Shown: piece by piece, positions 9,092 through 16,166 of the stretch
Layout: each line of letters opens with the position of its first letter
How positions within the stretch are numbered: the first letter of the stretch is position 1
Assembly: GCF_002374315.1 (NCBI RefSeq)
Contig: NZ_NWUX01000007.1
Coordinates: forward strand, 120,986-184,985
Source: Vreelandella nigrificans
GTDB taxonomy: Bacteria; Pseudomonadota; Gammaproteobacteria; Pseudomonadales; Halomonadaceae
DNA: 64,000 nt
Direction: 5' to 3'
Program-made: the position numbers and the translations under genes
The notes under the pieces: model-generated
Told to the model about the DNA's origin: nothing
Databases searched by the model: none
Seen by the model: the letters and a program-made list of their open reading frames with translations, nothing else

Positions 9092-9359
9092 CCCGAGCCA
9101 AGCCCGCCATTTCTGGTGTCACGCCAACGCCCGTAGCACTAGCACCACAGGTACGCTGTTCCAGGTAGCCTACGCGGTTCTCCTCAGGCACGTTATTTTC
9201 AACTTCGTAGCGTATTACCGCCTCTAAACAGAGTTCTGTTTGCTCAGGTGTTAGCCGACGCCCATCAGGCCATTTGCGCAGCGATACCGCTTGCTTGAGG
9301 CTTTCATAGATCGCTGGGGTCATTTGATTGATCATTCGATCAAAGGTCATATCGCTCAT
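9075..9359 (-). CDS. DUF1315 family protein (YeaC-like)
   Basis: A 94-residue soluble protein beginning MSDMTFDRMINQMTPAIYE and containing RKWPDGRRLTPEQTELCLEA, which is the characteristic DUF1315 pattern seen in E. coli YeaC. No biochemical role is established for the family. ATG 9359 is preceded by GAGGAG with a six-base spacing and lies 14 bases after the rhomboid stop. Its 3' end overlaps the start of the DUF2797 gene, so the three genes rhomboid, DUF1315 and DUF2797 probably form one transcript. The tail GVTPEMAGLARDATRD looks like a flexible extension specific to this organism's group. Confidence 0.88.
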   Translation of the reverse strand: MSDMTFDRMINQMTPAIYESLKQAVSLRKWPDGRRLTPEQTELCLEAVIRYEVENNVPEENRVGYLEQRTCGASATGVGVTPEMAGLARDATRD

Positions 9360-9373
9360 CGTAAGCTCCTCGC

Positions 9374-10222
9374 TCAGCGCTTGCTTCGTTTAGATGAATA
9401 ATACCATCCTGTTGCTAGCCCCACGAGCAGCCCGCCCAGGTGTGCTTCATTGGCCACGTTGCCAAAACCAACGCTACCAGCGACATCAGTCATAGTGAAC
9501 ACCATCCACCCCAGCATAAAAACCACCAGCATTTGGGGGACAAAAAAACCACTTTGTGGAACACGCCGAGACATCAGCCATACGTGGGCTAGCAGTGCAT
9601 AGACAACACCTGACATTCCGCCAAATAGGACGGTACCTGTAGCATATTGCGCCAAATTGGCTCCGATACCGGCAAACAGGAGCAACCACAACATAGTGCG
9701 GCTGCCTTGCAGTTGCTCAACTTGGCGACCGAAATACCATACCCACATCAGGTTAAATATCAGATGCATCCAACCAAAATGAAGAAATGCAGGAGACAGT
9801 AGACGCCAAACCTGACCTGATGCCAGTGTATCGCCAAGGGAGCCATAGACCAGCTGCCCACCCGCGATGCCAATCGGCACGATAGTCAATGCCACCACGA
9901 GTAGGTCGCCAAAAACACCCATTAAAGCAAAGATGATTAAGCTTACACCAATCATCAACGCGGTAACTGGCAGCTGTCGGGCAATGGCGAAAACACTGCG
10001 CGATGCTGGCAGGCGTGCCTTAGGGGGATCAATAATCAGCGGTTCTCCTCGCTCCCAACGAGCTAAAAGCCTAGAGAGCTCGGCGTGTTGACGTGGATCA
10101 GCCACCCAGAGTAGCTGCCCATCGGCTTCATTGGTAATGCGGTGCCCAATGCGGTAATGCCATAACGCTTTGCGCAGCTCACTGGTGTCTGCATCAATCG
10201 GTAAAAGCGTTACTGGATGCAT
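9374..10222 (-). CDS. Rhomboid family intramembrane serine protease
   Basis: A 282-residue protein with a soluble N-terminal region of about 90 residues followed by six or seven membrane helices. Features of active rhomboids are visible: HLIFNLMWVWYFGRQVE in the second helix, the catalytic serine in GGMSGVVYAL and the catalytic histidine in NEAHLGGLLVG. Such proteases cut membrane-spanning proteins within the bilayer; the substrates here are unknown. ATG 10222 is preceded by GGAAG. It heads the operon with DUF1315 and DUF2797. The N-terminal part resembles the cytosolic domain of bacterial GlpG-like rhomboids in position, though not obviously in sequence. Confidence 0.9.
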   Translation of the reverse strand: MHPVTLLPIDADTSELRKALWHYRIGHRITNEADGQLLWVADPRQHAELSRLLARWERGEPLIIDPPKARLPASRSVFAIARQLPVTALMIGVSLIIFALMGVFGDLLVVALTIVPIGIAGGQLVYGSLGDTLASGQVWRLLSPAFLHFGWMHLIFNLMWVWYFGRQVEQLQGSRTMLWLLLFAGIGANLAQYATGTVLFGGMSGVVYALLAHVWLMSRRVPQSGFFVPQMLVVFMLGWMVFTMTDVAGSVGFGNVANEAHLGGLLVGLATGWYYSSKRSKR

Positions 10223-10291
10223 GGCGTCTTCCTTATTTGCATATTACTTATTCCAAGCGTCTGCAGTCGTCGGTTTAGCCAGCGTGTAAAC

Positions 10292-10319
10292 AAAAAAAAC
10301 CGGCGGAGGGGGCCGCCGG
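10292..10319 (-). terminator. Intrinsic terminator
   Basis: A perfect seven-base-pair stem (10300-10306 with 10313-10319) and a six-base loop are followed on the minus strand by eight T residues. It can end transcripts from the phosphatase-NAD kinase operon as well as the candidate small RNA. The rhomboid gene starts about 70 bases beyond it. Confidence 0.9.
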
Positions 10320-10389
10320 GTAAAAGCAAGGGATCATTCAAGGGAACACTTACTCTGATAGCCGGCAACTAGGTTAGTTCAGCAGTTTT
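10292..10389 (-). ncRNA. Candidate small RNA B (paired with the candidate at 14523-14634)
   Basis: Minus-strand sequence after the phosphatase stop carries a promoter-like pair, TTACAT (10424-10419) and CATAAT (10401-10396) with 17 bases between, followed by about 100 bases ending in a strong terminator. The predicted RNA contains GTTGCCGGCTAT, two copies of TCCCTTG and the 12-mer GATCCCTTGCTT directly before the terminator stem. The same 12-mer, and a similar GTTGC..GGCTAT segment, precede the terminator at 14523-14556. The C-rich TCCCTTG could pair with Shine-Dalgarno sequences. Alternatively this is simply the 3' untranslated end of the upstream operon. The start is inferred from the promoter match only. 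Confidence 0.4.
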
Positions 10390-10430
10390 GCAAAAATTAT
10401 GTAACCAAATGCATATTAATGTAATTTTGT

Positions 10431-11417
10431 TTAATCAAAATCGATTTCCCATGGCTTTAGCTGCGATCGTTCTTCTCTAGGCACTTGAATCCAAACAAAA
10501 TGATCAGCATTCAGTTTTTCTTCACCACTCCAACGGTAAGCGACTAAACGACCATATTTTACTGCGCTATAGTCTAGGCAGGCGATGTTATTAGTCGGTA
10601 GCGCTGGAATTCCCTCACACCAGTAGTGGCCAATAAATAGAGGGGGTTGCTCGGGGCTATAGTAGCTCAGGCGCTGTCGCTCTTGGGGCGTCAAGCTTCG
10701 AGCCTCCAAATTGCCGGGCAAATTATCCGGCTGGAAAACCACATCTCCCCACTGCTGCGGATTAGCTGACCAAAAGTGGGTGCGGAAGCTCTGCCGCGTG
10801 AAACCGTCTCCAGAGTGGATAGCAATCCCCGGTGGTAGCGGGATATAGGTGCCACGGGTCAGGCGATCAAGAATACGAAACGCTTGAGTAGAAGGATCAG
10901 TGGATTCAATTAAGAAGCGGTTATCCATACAAGCATCGGGCGCACGGCTCCTTAACTCGCGGATTAACGTTTCATCCCAACAGGCATGCACTACGCGAAT
11001 ACCATCTAGTTCAAGGCATAAAGGAATGGTTCTAAACCACGCCAGGGTATCTTCCCACTCGTTAGTGTAATCACGGTACTGGGCCAAAGTATCTTCAATA
11101 ATACGGTTATGCCTTGGGGTATGTTCACGCAGCCACCGTTTATTGCTGCCAAGCGGCGCGGGGCAGGTGTAGGCAAGAGCGTTGTACTCATGATTCCCCA
11201 TCACGATATGCGCTTCACCCTCCTCTACCATCCGCCTAGCGATTGTTACTGCTAAACGAATACGCGGCCCGCGATCAATCAAGTCGCCCAGGAAAATGAC
11301 CTTACGGCGTGAGTGCCGGTATACACCGCCACGCTGGTGATAACCTAACTTCTCTAACAAAGCTGCCAGGGTAGCTCCACAGCCATGCACATCGCCTATT
11401 AAGTCGTATCCCTCCAT
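10431..11417 (-). CDS. Metallophosphoesterase of the PPP/ApaH-like family
   Basis: A 328-residue phosphatase with the three family metal-binding motifs in order: GDVHG near residue 8, GDLIDRGP near residue 50 and GNHEY near residue 82. Further histidines (VVHACWDE, IAIHSGDG and FIGHYW) complete the two-metal site pattern. The family includes protein phosphatases and diadenosine tetraphosphate hydrolases, and the sequence alone does not tell the substrate. Its ATG lies two bases after the NAD kinase stop, with AGGGG inside the end of that gene as ribosome-binding site, so the two are coupled. A role in nucleotide housekeeping is plausible given that partner. A terminator follows about 110 bases downstream. 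Confidence 0.85.
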   Translation of the reverse strand: MEGYDLIGDVHGCGATLAALLEKLGYHQRGGVYRHSRRKVIFLGDLIDRGPRIRLAVTIARRMVEEGEAHIVMGNHEYNALAYTCPAPLGSNKRWLREHTPRHNRIIEDTLAQYRDYTNEWEDTLAWFRTIPLCLELDGIRVVHACWDETLIRELRSRAPDACMDNRFLIESTDPSTQAFRILDRLTRGTYIPLPPGIAIHSGDGFTRQSFRTHFWSANPQQWGDVVFQPDNLPGNLEARSLTPQERQRLSYYSPEQPPLFIGHYWCEGIPALPTNNIACLDYSAVKYGRLVAYRWSGEEKLNADHFVWIQVPREERSQLKPWEIDFD

Positions 11418-11419
11418 GC

Positions 11420-12352
11420 CTAATCCCCTAACCGGTGGCTCCAGCCAAGTTTGCTGCGCAGTACTTCATAGAAGTTGTGCCCAATGGGGTGCACCAGCTG
11501 AACACGCTCAGGCTTGCGCTTGATCACCAGCACATCATCGGGCTTTGCAACAGCACGGGTTTGCCCATCGCAGCTAATATGCGGGTAGGAGTGATTGGTT
11601 TCACCAATATGGATGCGTATTTCGCTTGCGGCATCAATCACAATCGGGCGGCTGGAAAGCGTATGAGGGAACATCGGCACCAGCGTAACCACATCCAGCT
11701 TAGGGTGCATAATAGGCCCACCACCAGAGAGCGCATAAGCAGTGGAGCCGGTAGGAGTAGCGATTATCAGGCCATCACTGCGCTGGCTATAGACAAACTG
11801 ACCATCAATAAACAGCTCAAACTCAATCATGCGCACTGCCTTGCCAGGGTGCACAACCACTTCGTTTAGCGCATCCCCATTACCCACCGCCACACCGTTA
11901 CGATAGAGCACAGCATCAAGCAAAAAGCGCTCTTCAATCTCAAATTCTCCAGCTAGCACCTCGCCTACTCGGGTTTCAAGCTCGGCAGGTGAAATATCAG
12001 TCAGAAAGCCCAAGCGCCCTCTATTTACACCTAAAATCAGTGTGCCGCTGCGACAAAGTGTTCGGGCGGCGCCTAACAGGCTGCCATCACCGCCAATTAC
12101 GATGACCAAATCACAAAGCTCACCCAACATACGGCGGCTAGCTTCTGGCTGACCATGATCAGGCACTACCGTTGCCGTACGATCTTCAACGATTACTTTG
12201 TAGCCGTTTGACACCAAGTAATTAACTAAGCGCCTTAGCGAGTCAACTACCTTATCGCTTCCCAAGCGCCCGATTAAACCAATGGTGTTAAACGGTTTAT
12301 CACTATGTGCAGGCGCTATTGGTGCAGTATTTATTGTCGGGGTGTTAGGCAT
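11420..12352 (-). CDS. nadK: NAD kinase
   Basis: This enzyme phosphorylates NAD to NADP in the cytoplasm and sets the size of the NADP pool. The 310-residue protein has the diagnostic GGDGS motif (VIVIGGDGSLLGAARTL), the NRGRLGFLTDI segment, the PTGSTAYALSGGGPI loop and the C-terminal SHTLSSRPIVI-like element (PHTLSSRPIVID). ATG 12352 is used because GAGAGG precedes it; a frame five codons longer exists without a good site. The downstream phosphatase gene starts two bases after the stop. Length and motif order agree with the gammaproteobacterial enzyme, apart from a short N-terminal extension. Confidence 0.95.
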   Translation of the reverse strand: MPNTPTINTAPIAPAHSDKPFNTIGLIGRLGSDKVVDSLRRLVNYLVSNGYKVIVEDRTATVVPDHGQPEASRRMLGELCDLVIVIGGDGSLLGAARTLCRSGTLILGVNRGRLGFLTDISPAELETRVGEVLAGEFEIEERFLLDAVLYRNGVAVGNGDALNEVVVHPGKAVRMIEFELFIDGQFVYSQRSDGLIIATPTGSTAYALSGGGPIMHPKLDVVTLVPMFPHTLSSRPIVIDAASEIRIHIGETNHSYPHISCDGQTRAVAKPDDVLVIKRKPERVQLVHPIGHNFYEVLRSKLGWSHRLGD

Positions 12353-12412
12353 GGGCGCCTCTCGCAAGCATCAGCCGACATTATGGAGAGTCGCGTAGTA
12401 TCGAGCAAATAA

Positions 12413-13282
12413 TCACACAGTAGCTATAGCACGGCGCTTTAACCACGACTGGTTAAGCCATAATGAAGCAACCATAATCACCGCTCCTAATATCAGCCGG
12501 GTAATATCCGCATCGCGGTTCCAGATCACAAGATTGACCACCAAACCAGCAGGCACCAGCGCGTTATTCATAATCGCCAAGGTCCCAGCATCAACTTTAG
12601 TGGCTCCCTGGTTCCAAGCGAAATAGCCCACTCCAGAGGCTACTAAACCAAGCCAAGCCAGCACGCCCCACTGCACGGAGGTAGTCGGCAAACCAGCAGT
12701 ATTGCCAAACAGCAGAAACGCCGGTAGCGCAACCGCCATAGCGCCCACAAAGAACCAGCCAAACACACTATGCCATGGCAGTGTTGGAGGCAGGTCAGCG
12801 GCTAGACGGCGATAGCCGACTTGGCCAATCGCAAAACAGAGGTTAGCGCCCTGTACTACTAAAAACCCTAACCAAAAACCGCTGTCTACACCATCGTAAC
12901 GAATTACCCCTGCACCAATCACAGCTAACAGGGCGGTAACTAAATAAATGGGCGTGAAACGCCCAAACATTAAATCGTCTAGTAGCGCGATATAAATGGG
13001 TGTAAAAATCGTAAATAGCAGCACCTCAGGTACCGAAAGCAACAGAAACGATTGATAAAAGAAAACATACATAACGCCCAACTGCACGGCACCAAGTGCC
13101 ATTAGCGCCAAGCGCTGCTTGCCACGCAGCAAACTGGGGCGCAGAAAGGGAAGAAATACCAGCATGGCCAGAGTGACTCTTACCAATACGGCAAAATAGC
13201 TGTCTACCTGACCAGCTAGGTAAACACCAATCAACGAAAACGAGAACGCCCAAAGCGCCGTCACCCCGAGAAGATAGCCCAT
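12413..13282 (-). CDS. EamA/DMT family transporter
   Basis: A 289-residue inner-membrane protein with about ten helices in two homologous halves, as in drug/metabolite transporters. Recognisable pieces are LLGVTALWAFSFSLIGVYL at the start, PLYIALLDDL-like FTPIYIALLDDLMFG in the middle, and WLGLVASGVGYFAWNQGATK in the second half, the last being typical of the carboxylate/amino-acid exporter branch. The substrate cannot be told from sequence. It lies 60 bases upstream of NAD kinase on the same strand, with no clear terminator between, so read-through into nadK is possible. Some members export amino acids and others import metabolites such as biotin; neither is supported here. Confidence 0.85.
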   Translation of the reverse strand: MGYLLGVTALWAFSFSLIGVYLAGQVDSYFAVLVRVTLAMLVFLPFLRPSLLRGKQRLALMALGAVQLGVMYVFFYQSFLLLSVPEVLLFTIFTPIYIALLDDLMFGRFTPIYLVTALLAVIGAGVIRYDGVDSGFWLGFLVVQGANLCFAIGQVGYRRLAADLPPTLPWHSVFGWFFVGAMAVALPAFLLFGNTAGLPTTSVQWGVLAWLGLVASGVGYFAWNQGATKVDAGTLAIMNNALVPAGLVVNLVIWNRDADITRLILGAVIMVASLWLNQSWLKRRAIATV

Positions 13283-13371
13283 TAGTAAACCTTAGATTAA
13301 AGAGTGGTTAACGGCGATTATACGCGCTTCGCGACGCCTGCCAATGGTCTAATAAAGGGATGACACAACGT

Positions 13372-13887
13372 TTAACGCTTATTTAGCCATATAAAGGCGT
13401 AAACCACGCCTGGCAGCCAGCCCATTAAGGTTAAAACAGAACTAATGGCTACTCGAACTGCCCCCCCTTCCGTTAAGCCCACTGCCATTGGAGGCAACAA
13501 CACTGCAAGGGCACGGTAGGCAAACAGTAGAGTACTTGACTCCGTGACAGTTGCAGACGATGGGGGCGACTGTCCTGATGGCTCATTATGGGCCGGAGGA
13601 GTAAAGTGCCCTACCGCTGTTTGAGCGTGTTCAGCTTGCTCTTTTTCATGGGCAAGCGCTTTCCGATGAGCCTCTTTATCGATTTTTTGCTCAAGTGTTT
13701 CAGCACCCTCCGCTAAATCAGCATGGTAGTGCTCCCAATCCTCCCAGTCGTGGGGCGTGCCTGAGTTGGGCCGCTGATTACCCGAGCCACGCGCACGCTC
13801 CCACGCTTTCTCTTCTAGCGTATTAGGCCGCTCTTGATCACGATCAAGACCAACACCTTGGCGATTTAGATATTCACGTGCGTCCAT
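13372..13887 (-). CDS. Pmp3/YqaE-type membrane protein with long charged N-terminal extension
   Basis: The last 50 residues (LAVLLPPMAVGLTEGG, then LTLMGWLPGVVYAFIW) are a Pmp3/UPF0057 domain of two membrane helices, a family linked in other organisms to membrane potential and salt or cold stress. The first 120 residues are unusual for the family: acidic and basic, with a likely coiled coil around LAEGAETLEQKIDKEAHRKA and a proline- and serine-rich linker (PPAHNEPSGQSPPSS). Plain Pmp3 proteins are about 50-60 residues, so this is a fusion or an extended member, 171 residues in all. The extension would be cytoplasmic if the usual topology holds. The neighbouring genes give no functional hint. 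Confidence 0.8.
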   Translation of the reverse strand: MDAREYLNRQGVGLDRDQERPNTLEEKAWERARGSGNQRPNSGTPHDWEDWEHYHADLAEGAETLEQKIDKEAHRKALAHEKEQAEHAQTAVGHFTPPAHNEPSGQSPPSSATVTESSTLLFAYRALAVLLPPMAVGLTEGGAVRVAISSVLTLMGWLPGVVYAFIWLNKR

Positions 13888-13995
13888 AAAGACTCCTCAC
13901 ATGTTTTAAAAGACAAGGCTGGGAAAGAGGACAAAGCGTTGAATGTACAAAGAATGAGAGCAGCGCAGGTCTAGTTAAATCTTCTACATTAATAG

Positions 13996-14016
13996 AATCG
14001 ACAATAGTCGTCGATT
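13996..14016. promoter_or_regulatory. Inverted repeat upstream of the CBS gene
   Basis: Seven-base arms AATCGAC (13996-14002) and GTCGATT (14010-14016) flank a seven-base spacer about 50 bases before the CBS-domain start. It may be an operator in the divergent region between the Pmp3-type and CBS genes. Function is unknown. Confidence 0.3.
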
Positions 14017-14065
14017 TTCGTTTTATTTCAGAATAACTGTGCGCATTACGCTATGGAGTGCTCCC

Positions 14066-14473
14066 ATGAACAATAAAATCCCGGATACCGTACGCGATAT
14101 TATGTCCCGTGACTGCTACCGTGTCTCGCCCGAGACCTCCATTACTACCCTGGCACAGGGGTTAGCCCTTCATCGTCTGCCCGGCGCCCCGGTTGTCGAT
14201 GCCTCTGACCGTTTGATTGGCTTTATCTCGGAGCAGGATGTGCTAGGCCGCGTGCTAGATAGCGTTTACCATGATGATGAAGCGCCTCTGGTTCGCGAGC
14301 TAATGCGCCAGGAAGTTTTAACCACTACACCTAACAAAAGCATCACTGACCTAGCCCAGGAAATGCTAGGCGCAAAGCCTAAAATTTACCCGGTAGTAGA
14401 GCAGCAGCGTTTGGTTGGTATTGTTACCCGTCGAGATATTTTGATCGCTTTACTGACCATTCGGCGCCATTAA
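14066..14473 (+). CDS. CBS-domain pair protein
   Basis: A 135-residue protein made of two CBS domains (about residues 10-65 and 75-133) and nothing else. Typical elements are VRDIMSRDCYRVSPETSI, the GAPVVDASDRLIGFISEQD end of the first domain, and YPVVEQQRLVGIVTRRDIL in the second. CBS pairs bind adenosine ligands such as AMP, ATP or S-adenosylmethionine and act as sensors; which one is bound here is unknown. ATG 14066 has GGAG eight bases upstream; an upstream GTG at 14039 is in frame but lacks a ribosome-binding site. The protein would need a partner, and none is evident next to it. An inverted repeat lies just upstream. Confidence 0.88.
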   Translation: MNNKIPDTVRDIMSRDCYRVSPETSITTLAQGLALHRLPGAPVVDASDRLIGFISEQDVLGRVLDSVYHDDEAPLVRELMRQEVLTTTPNKSITDLAQEMLGAKPKIYPVVEQQRLVGIVTRRDILIALLTIRRH

Positions 14474-14522
14474 ACGCTGGATAATCCAGGACAAACGCCC
14501 TGGCTGCATGGGAGTGCAAAAC

Positions 14523-14556
14523 AAAAAAAACCGCTGCTTAATTTAATAAGCAGCGG
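14523..14556 (-). terminator. Intrinsic terminator without a minus-strand gene in front of it
   Basis: A perfect ten-base-pair stem (14531-14540 with 14547-14556) with the loop ATTTAA is followed on the minus strand by eight T residues. Upstream on that strand there is no protein gene for several hundred bases, so it most likely ends the candidate small RNA. On the plus strand it could weakly end the CBS transcript, but there it has no T run. Confidence 0.9.
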
Positions 14557-14634
14557 AAGCAAGGGATCGAAAACAATAGCCAGAGCAACACTATTAGCGA
14601 CTGCTATCACTATGTTGCCTGTACACACTCTGAC
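14523..14634 (-). ncRNA. Candidate small RNA A
   Basis: There is no protein gene on the minus strand between 14474 and 15100, yet a strong minus-strand terminator stands at 14523-14556. The sequence before it contains GTTGCTCTGGCTATTG and the 12-mer GATCCCTTGCTT (plus-strand 14557-14568), shared with candidate B at 10292-10389. A weak promoter is possible, CATGAT at 14646-14641 with TTTTGC 16 bases before it, which would give an RNA of about 112 bases. A 62-codon frame crosses the region but has no ribosome-binding site and looks noncoding. Both ends are inferred. Confidence 0.5.
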
Positions 14635-14736
14635 ACTCTGATCATGAAAAGTTCGCAAAACAGCAAAATTTTCGTCTTCCCAAGCACGGGCGTATACTAA
14701 TTAGCTCATGCCACCCGAATGCATAGGGAACTACAC

Positions 14737-15105
14737 ATGGCGCTTTATTTGCTGGTACTGGGAGTCTGCTTACTGGTAATAGGCTGCGTTTTTCTAGCGC
14801 TTGTCACTGCAGGCACACCTCGTTATCGCACCGAGGCTAACGATTTAATCGCGCTATTCGATAAAGCTCTCAACAGCCAAGTCAGCGAAACGGAGTGGAA
14901 CACTATAATTGGTTACCCGATACGTCATGATGAGTATTTGGACAGCATCCGACGCCGAGCCATGCATTTGATGGACGCACATGGACGGCGCTGGCAGATT
15001 GCCCAGGGTAAACCGCTGCTTAATCAGGAAGGCCATGCAGAGCTCAGTGTGTTGCGTGACCATCTGGCAGCCCATACAGCGTTGCGCCAGACTCAACAAC
15101 GCTGA
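14737..15105 (+). CDS. Hypothetical single-helix membrane protein
   Basis: A 122-residue protein with one N-terminal membrane helix (YLLVLGVCLLVIGCVFLAL) and a basic, helical cytoplasmic or periplasmic domain (for example DEYLDSIRRRAMHLMDAHG). I do not recognise the family. ATG 14737 was preferred because AGGGAA lies at 14724-14729; an earlier in-frame ATG at 14719 has no such site. The gene ends 36 bases before the AraC gene and may be co-transcribed with it, but nothing ties it to proline use. Codon use looks like its neighbours, so it is probably a real gene of the host. Confidence 0.65.
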   Translation: MALYLLVLGVCLLVIGCVFLALVTAGTPRYRTEANDLIALFDKALNSQVSETEWNTIIGYPIRHDEYLDSIRRRAMHLMDAHGRRWQIAQGKPLLNQEGHAELSVLRDHLAAHTALRQTQQR

Positions 15106-15141
15106 TGTAGGCCTCCACGCAACACCGATGAGGAGATCACT

Positions 15142-15975
15142 ATGCCTAGTAGCACTATTCGTCATATTCCTTTGGAAAGTGCCACACAGCACCATGCCCA
15201 TGATTTCCATCAAATAGTGATTACGCTATGCGGCTCCTCTGAGTTTGAAATTGAAGGGCTAGGTGGGCGGGTTAACGCATTCTCTGGCTGCATAGTGCCT
15301 GCTAACCATGAACATTATTACTCTGGCAATGGCCATAACCGTCAGCTAATTCTTGATTTACCCGAAGATGCTCCTGCCCTTACTGGCGAGCATCGTGAAC
15401 TTGTTGCCCTGTTCGATGCTCCGCGTTTTTTTGCACTAGACAATCCGCTTCGTCACTATTTGGCCTTCGTGGAGAGCGAACTGACCCAAGGATTTGACAC
15501 GGCAGCAACCTCTTTCCAGCAAGACCGCTTAGCAGCAACGTTGCTGGGTTCTCTAAAAGCACGTCTAGGCACATTACCTACCGCAGCTCAACGGCGCCTT
15601 GATCTTGATCAAATTGATCGTTTTATTCGTCGGCACTTGGCTGATGAATTCCGTGTCGGAGATCTGGCCAAGATTGCCTGCCTCAGCGAAGCTCATTTTT
15701 CAGAGCGCTTTCGCGCCCAGACAGGCTTATCACCATGGCAGTATGTCAGACGACAGCGCTTACATGCCGCCCGACAGCTTATTTTACAAAGCCGTCTCCC
15801 ACTCACTGACATTGCCATTCAAACAGGCTTTGCCAACCAAAGCGCTCTCTCCCACGCCATCCGTCGTAGTTACGGCCTGTCGCCACGAAAATTGCGCCAG
15901 GGTTCCACCGCCACAATAACCCCTAAAAACACTCCGTCATCATACTCAGTCAACTTACCAACCTCTGCACATTAA
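15142..15975 (+). CDS. AraC-family regulator, likely activator of proline use (PruR-like)
   Basis: A 277-residue regulator with an N-terminal cupin-like sensor (HHAHDFHQIVITLCGSSEF, then CIVPANHEHYYSGNG) and a C-terminal double helix-turn-helix (VGDLAKIACLSEAHFSERFR and PLTDIAIQTGFANQSALSHA, ending YGLSPRKLRQ). It reads toward the first putA, 190 bases upstream. In Pseudomonas an AraC protein named PruR activates putA and putP and sits beside them; the layout and the cupin sensor suggest the same job here, with proline as likely inducer, but that is inference. Direct repeats at 16036-16075 are a candidate binding site. ATG 15142 was kept from GAGGAG at 15130-15135. Confidence 0.82.
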   Translation: MPSSTIRHIPLESATQHHAHDFHQIVITLCGSSEFEIEGLGGRVNAFSGCIVPANHEHYYSGNGHNRQLILDLPEDAPALTGEHRELVALFDAPRFFALDNPLRHYLAFVESELTQGFDTAATSFQQDRLAATLLGSLKARLGTLPTAAQRRLDLDQIDRFIRRHLADEFRVGDLAKIACLSEAHFSERFRAQTGLSPWQYVRRQRLHAARQLILQSRLPLTDIAIQTGFANQSALSHAIRRSYGLSPRKLRQGSTATITPKNTPSSYSVNLPTSAH

Positions 15976-16035
15976 CGTGCCAGAACCAGTTGGAAAGCCG
16001 AAAAAAATTAAACTAAAGTCTTAATGTGACTAATC

Positions 16036-16075
16036 TTGCCGTGAAATTGACACGTTTTGCCATGAAAACGACATG
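16036..16075 (+). promoter_or_regulatory. Two 19-base direct repeats, 21 bases apart, upstream of putA
   Basis: TTGCCGTGAAATTGACACG (16036-16054) and TTGCCATGAAAACGACATG (16057-16075) match at 15 of 19 positions and start exactly 21 bases apart, two helical turns. Direct repeats with this phase are typical sites for AraC-family dimers. They lie about 90-130 bases before the first putA and are likely sites for the AraC protein encoded just upstream. Confidence 0.55.
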
Positions 16076-16166
16076 CACTTGAGAGCGGAGCGCTCTACAT
16101 TCGAGCGCTAGCTTGGGCACTATGCCCTGCCATTAACTGTATTAGCTCAGACTCGCGGGGGCCTCA

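Noticed and set aside
14470..14658. A 62-codon minus-strand frame over the orphan terminator
   Set aside because: It would be translated through a strong terminator, lacks a ribosome-binding site, and is better explained as a noncoding transcript.
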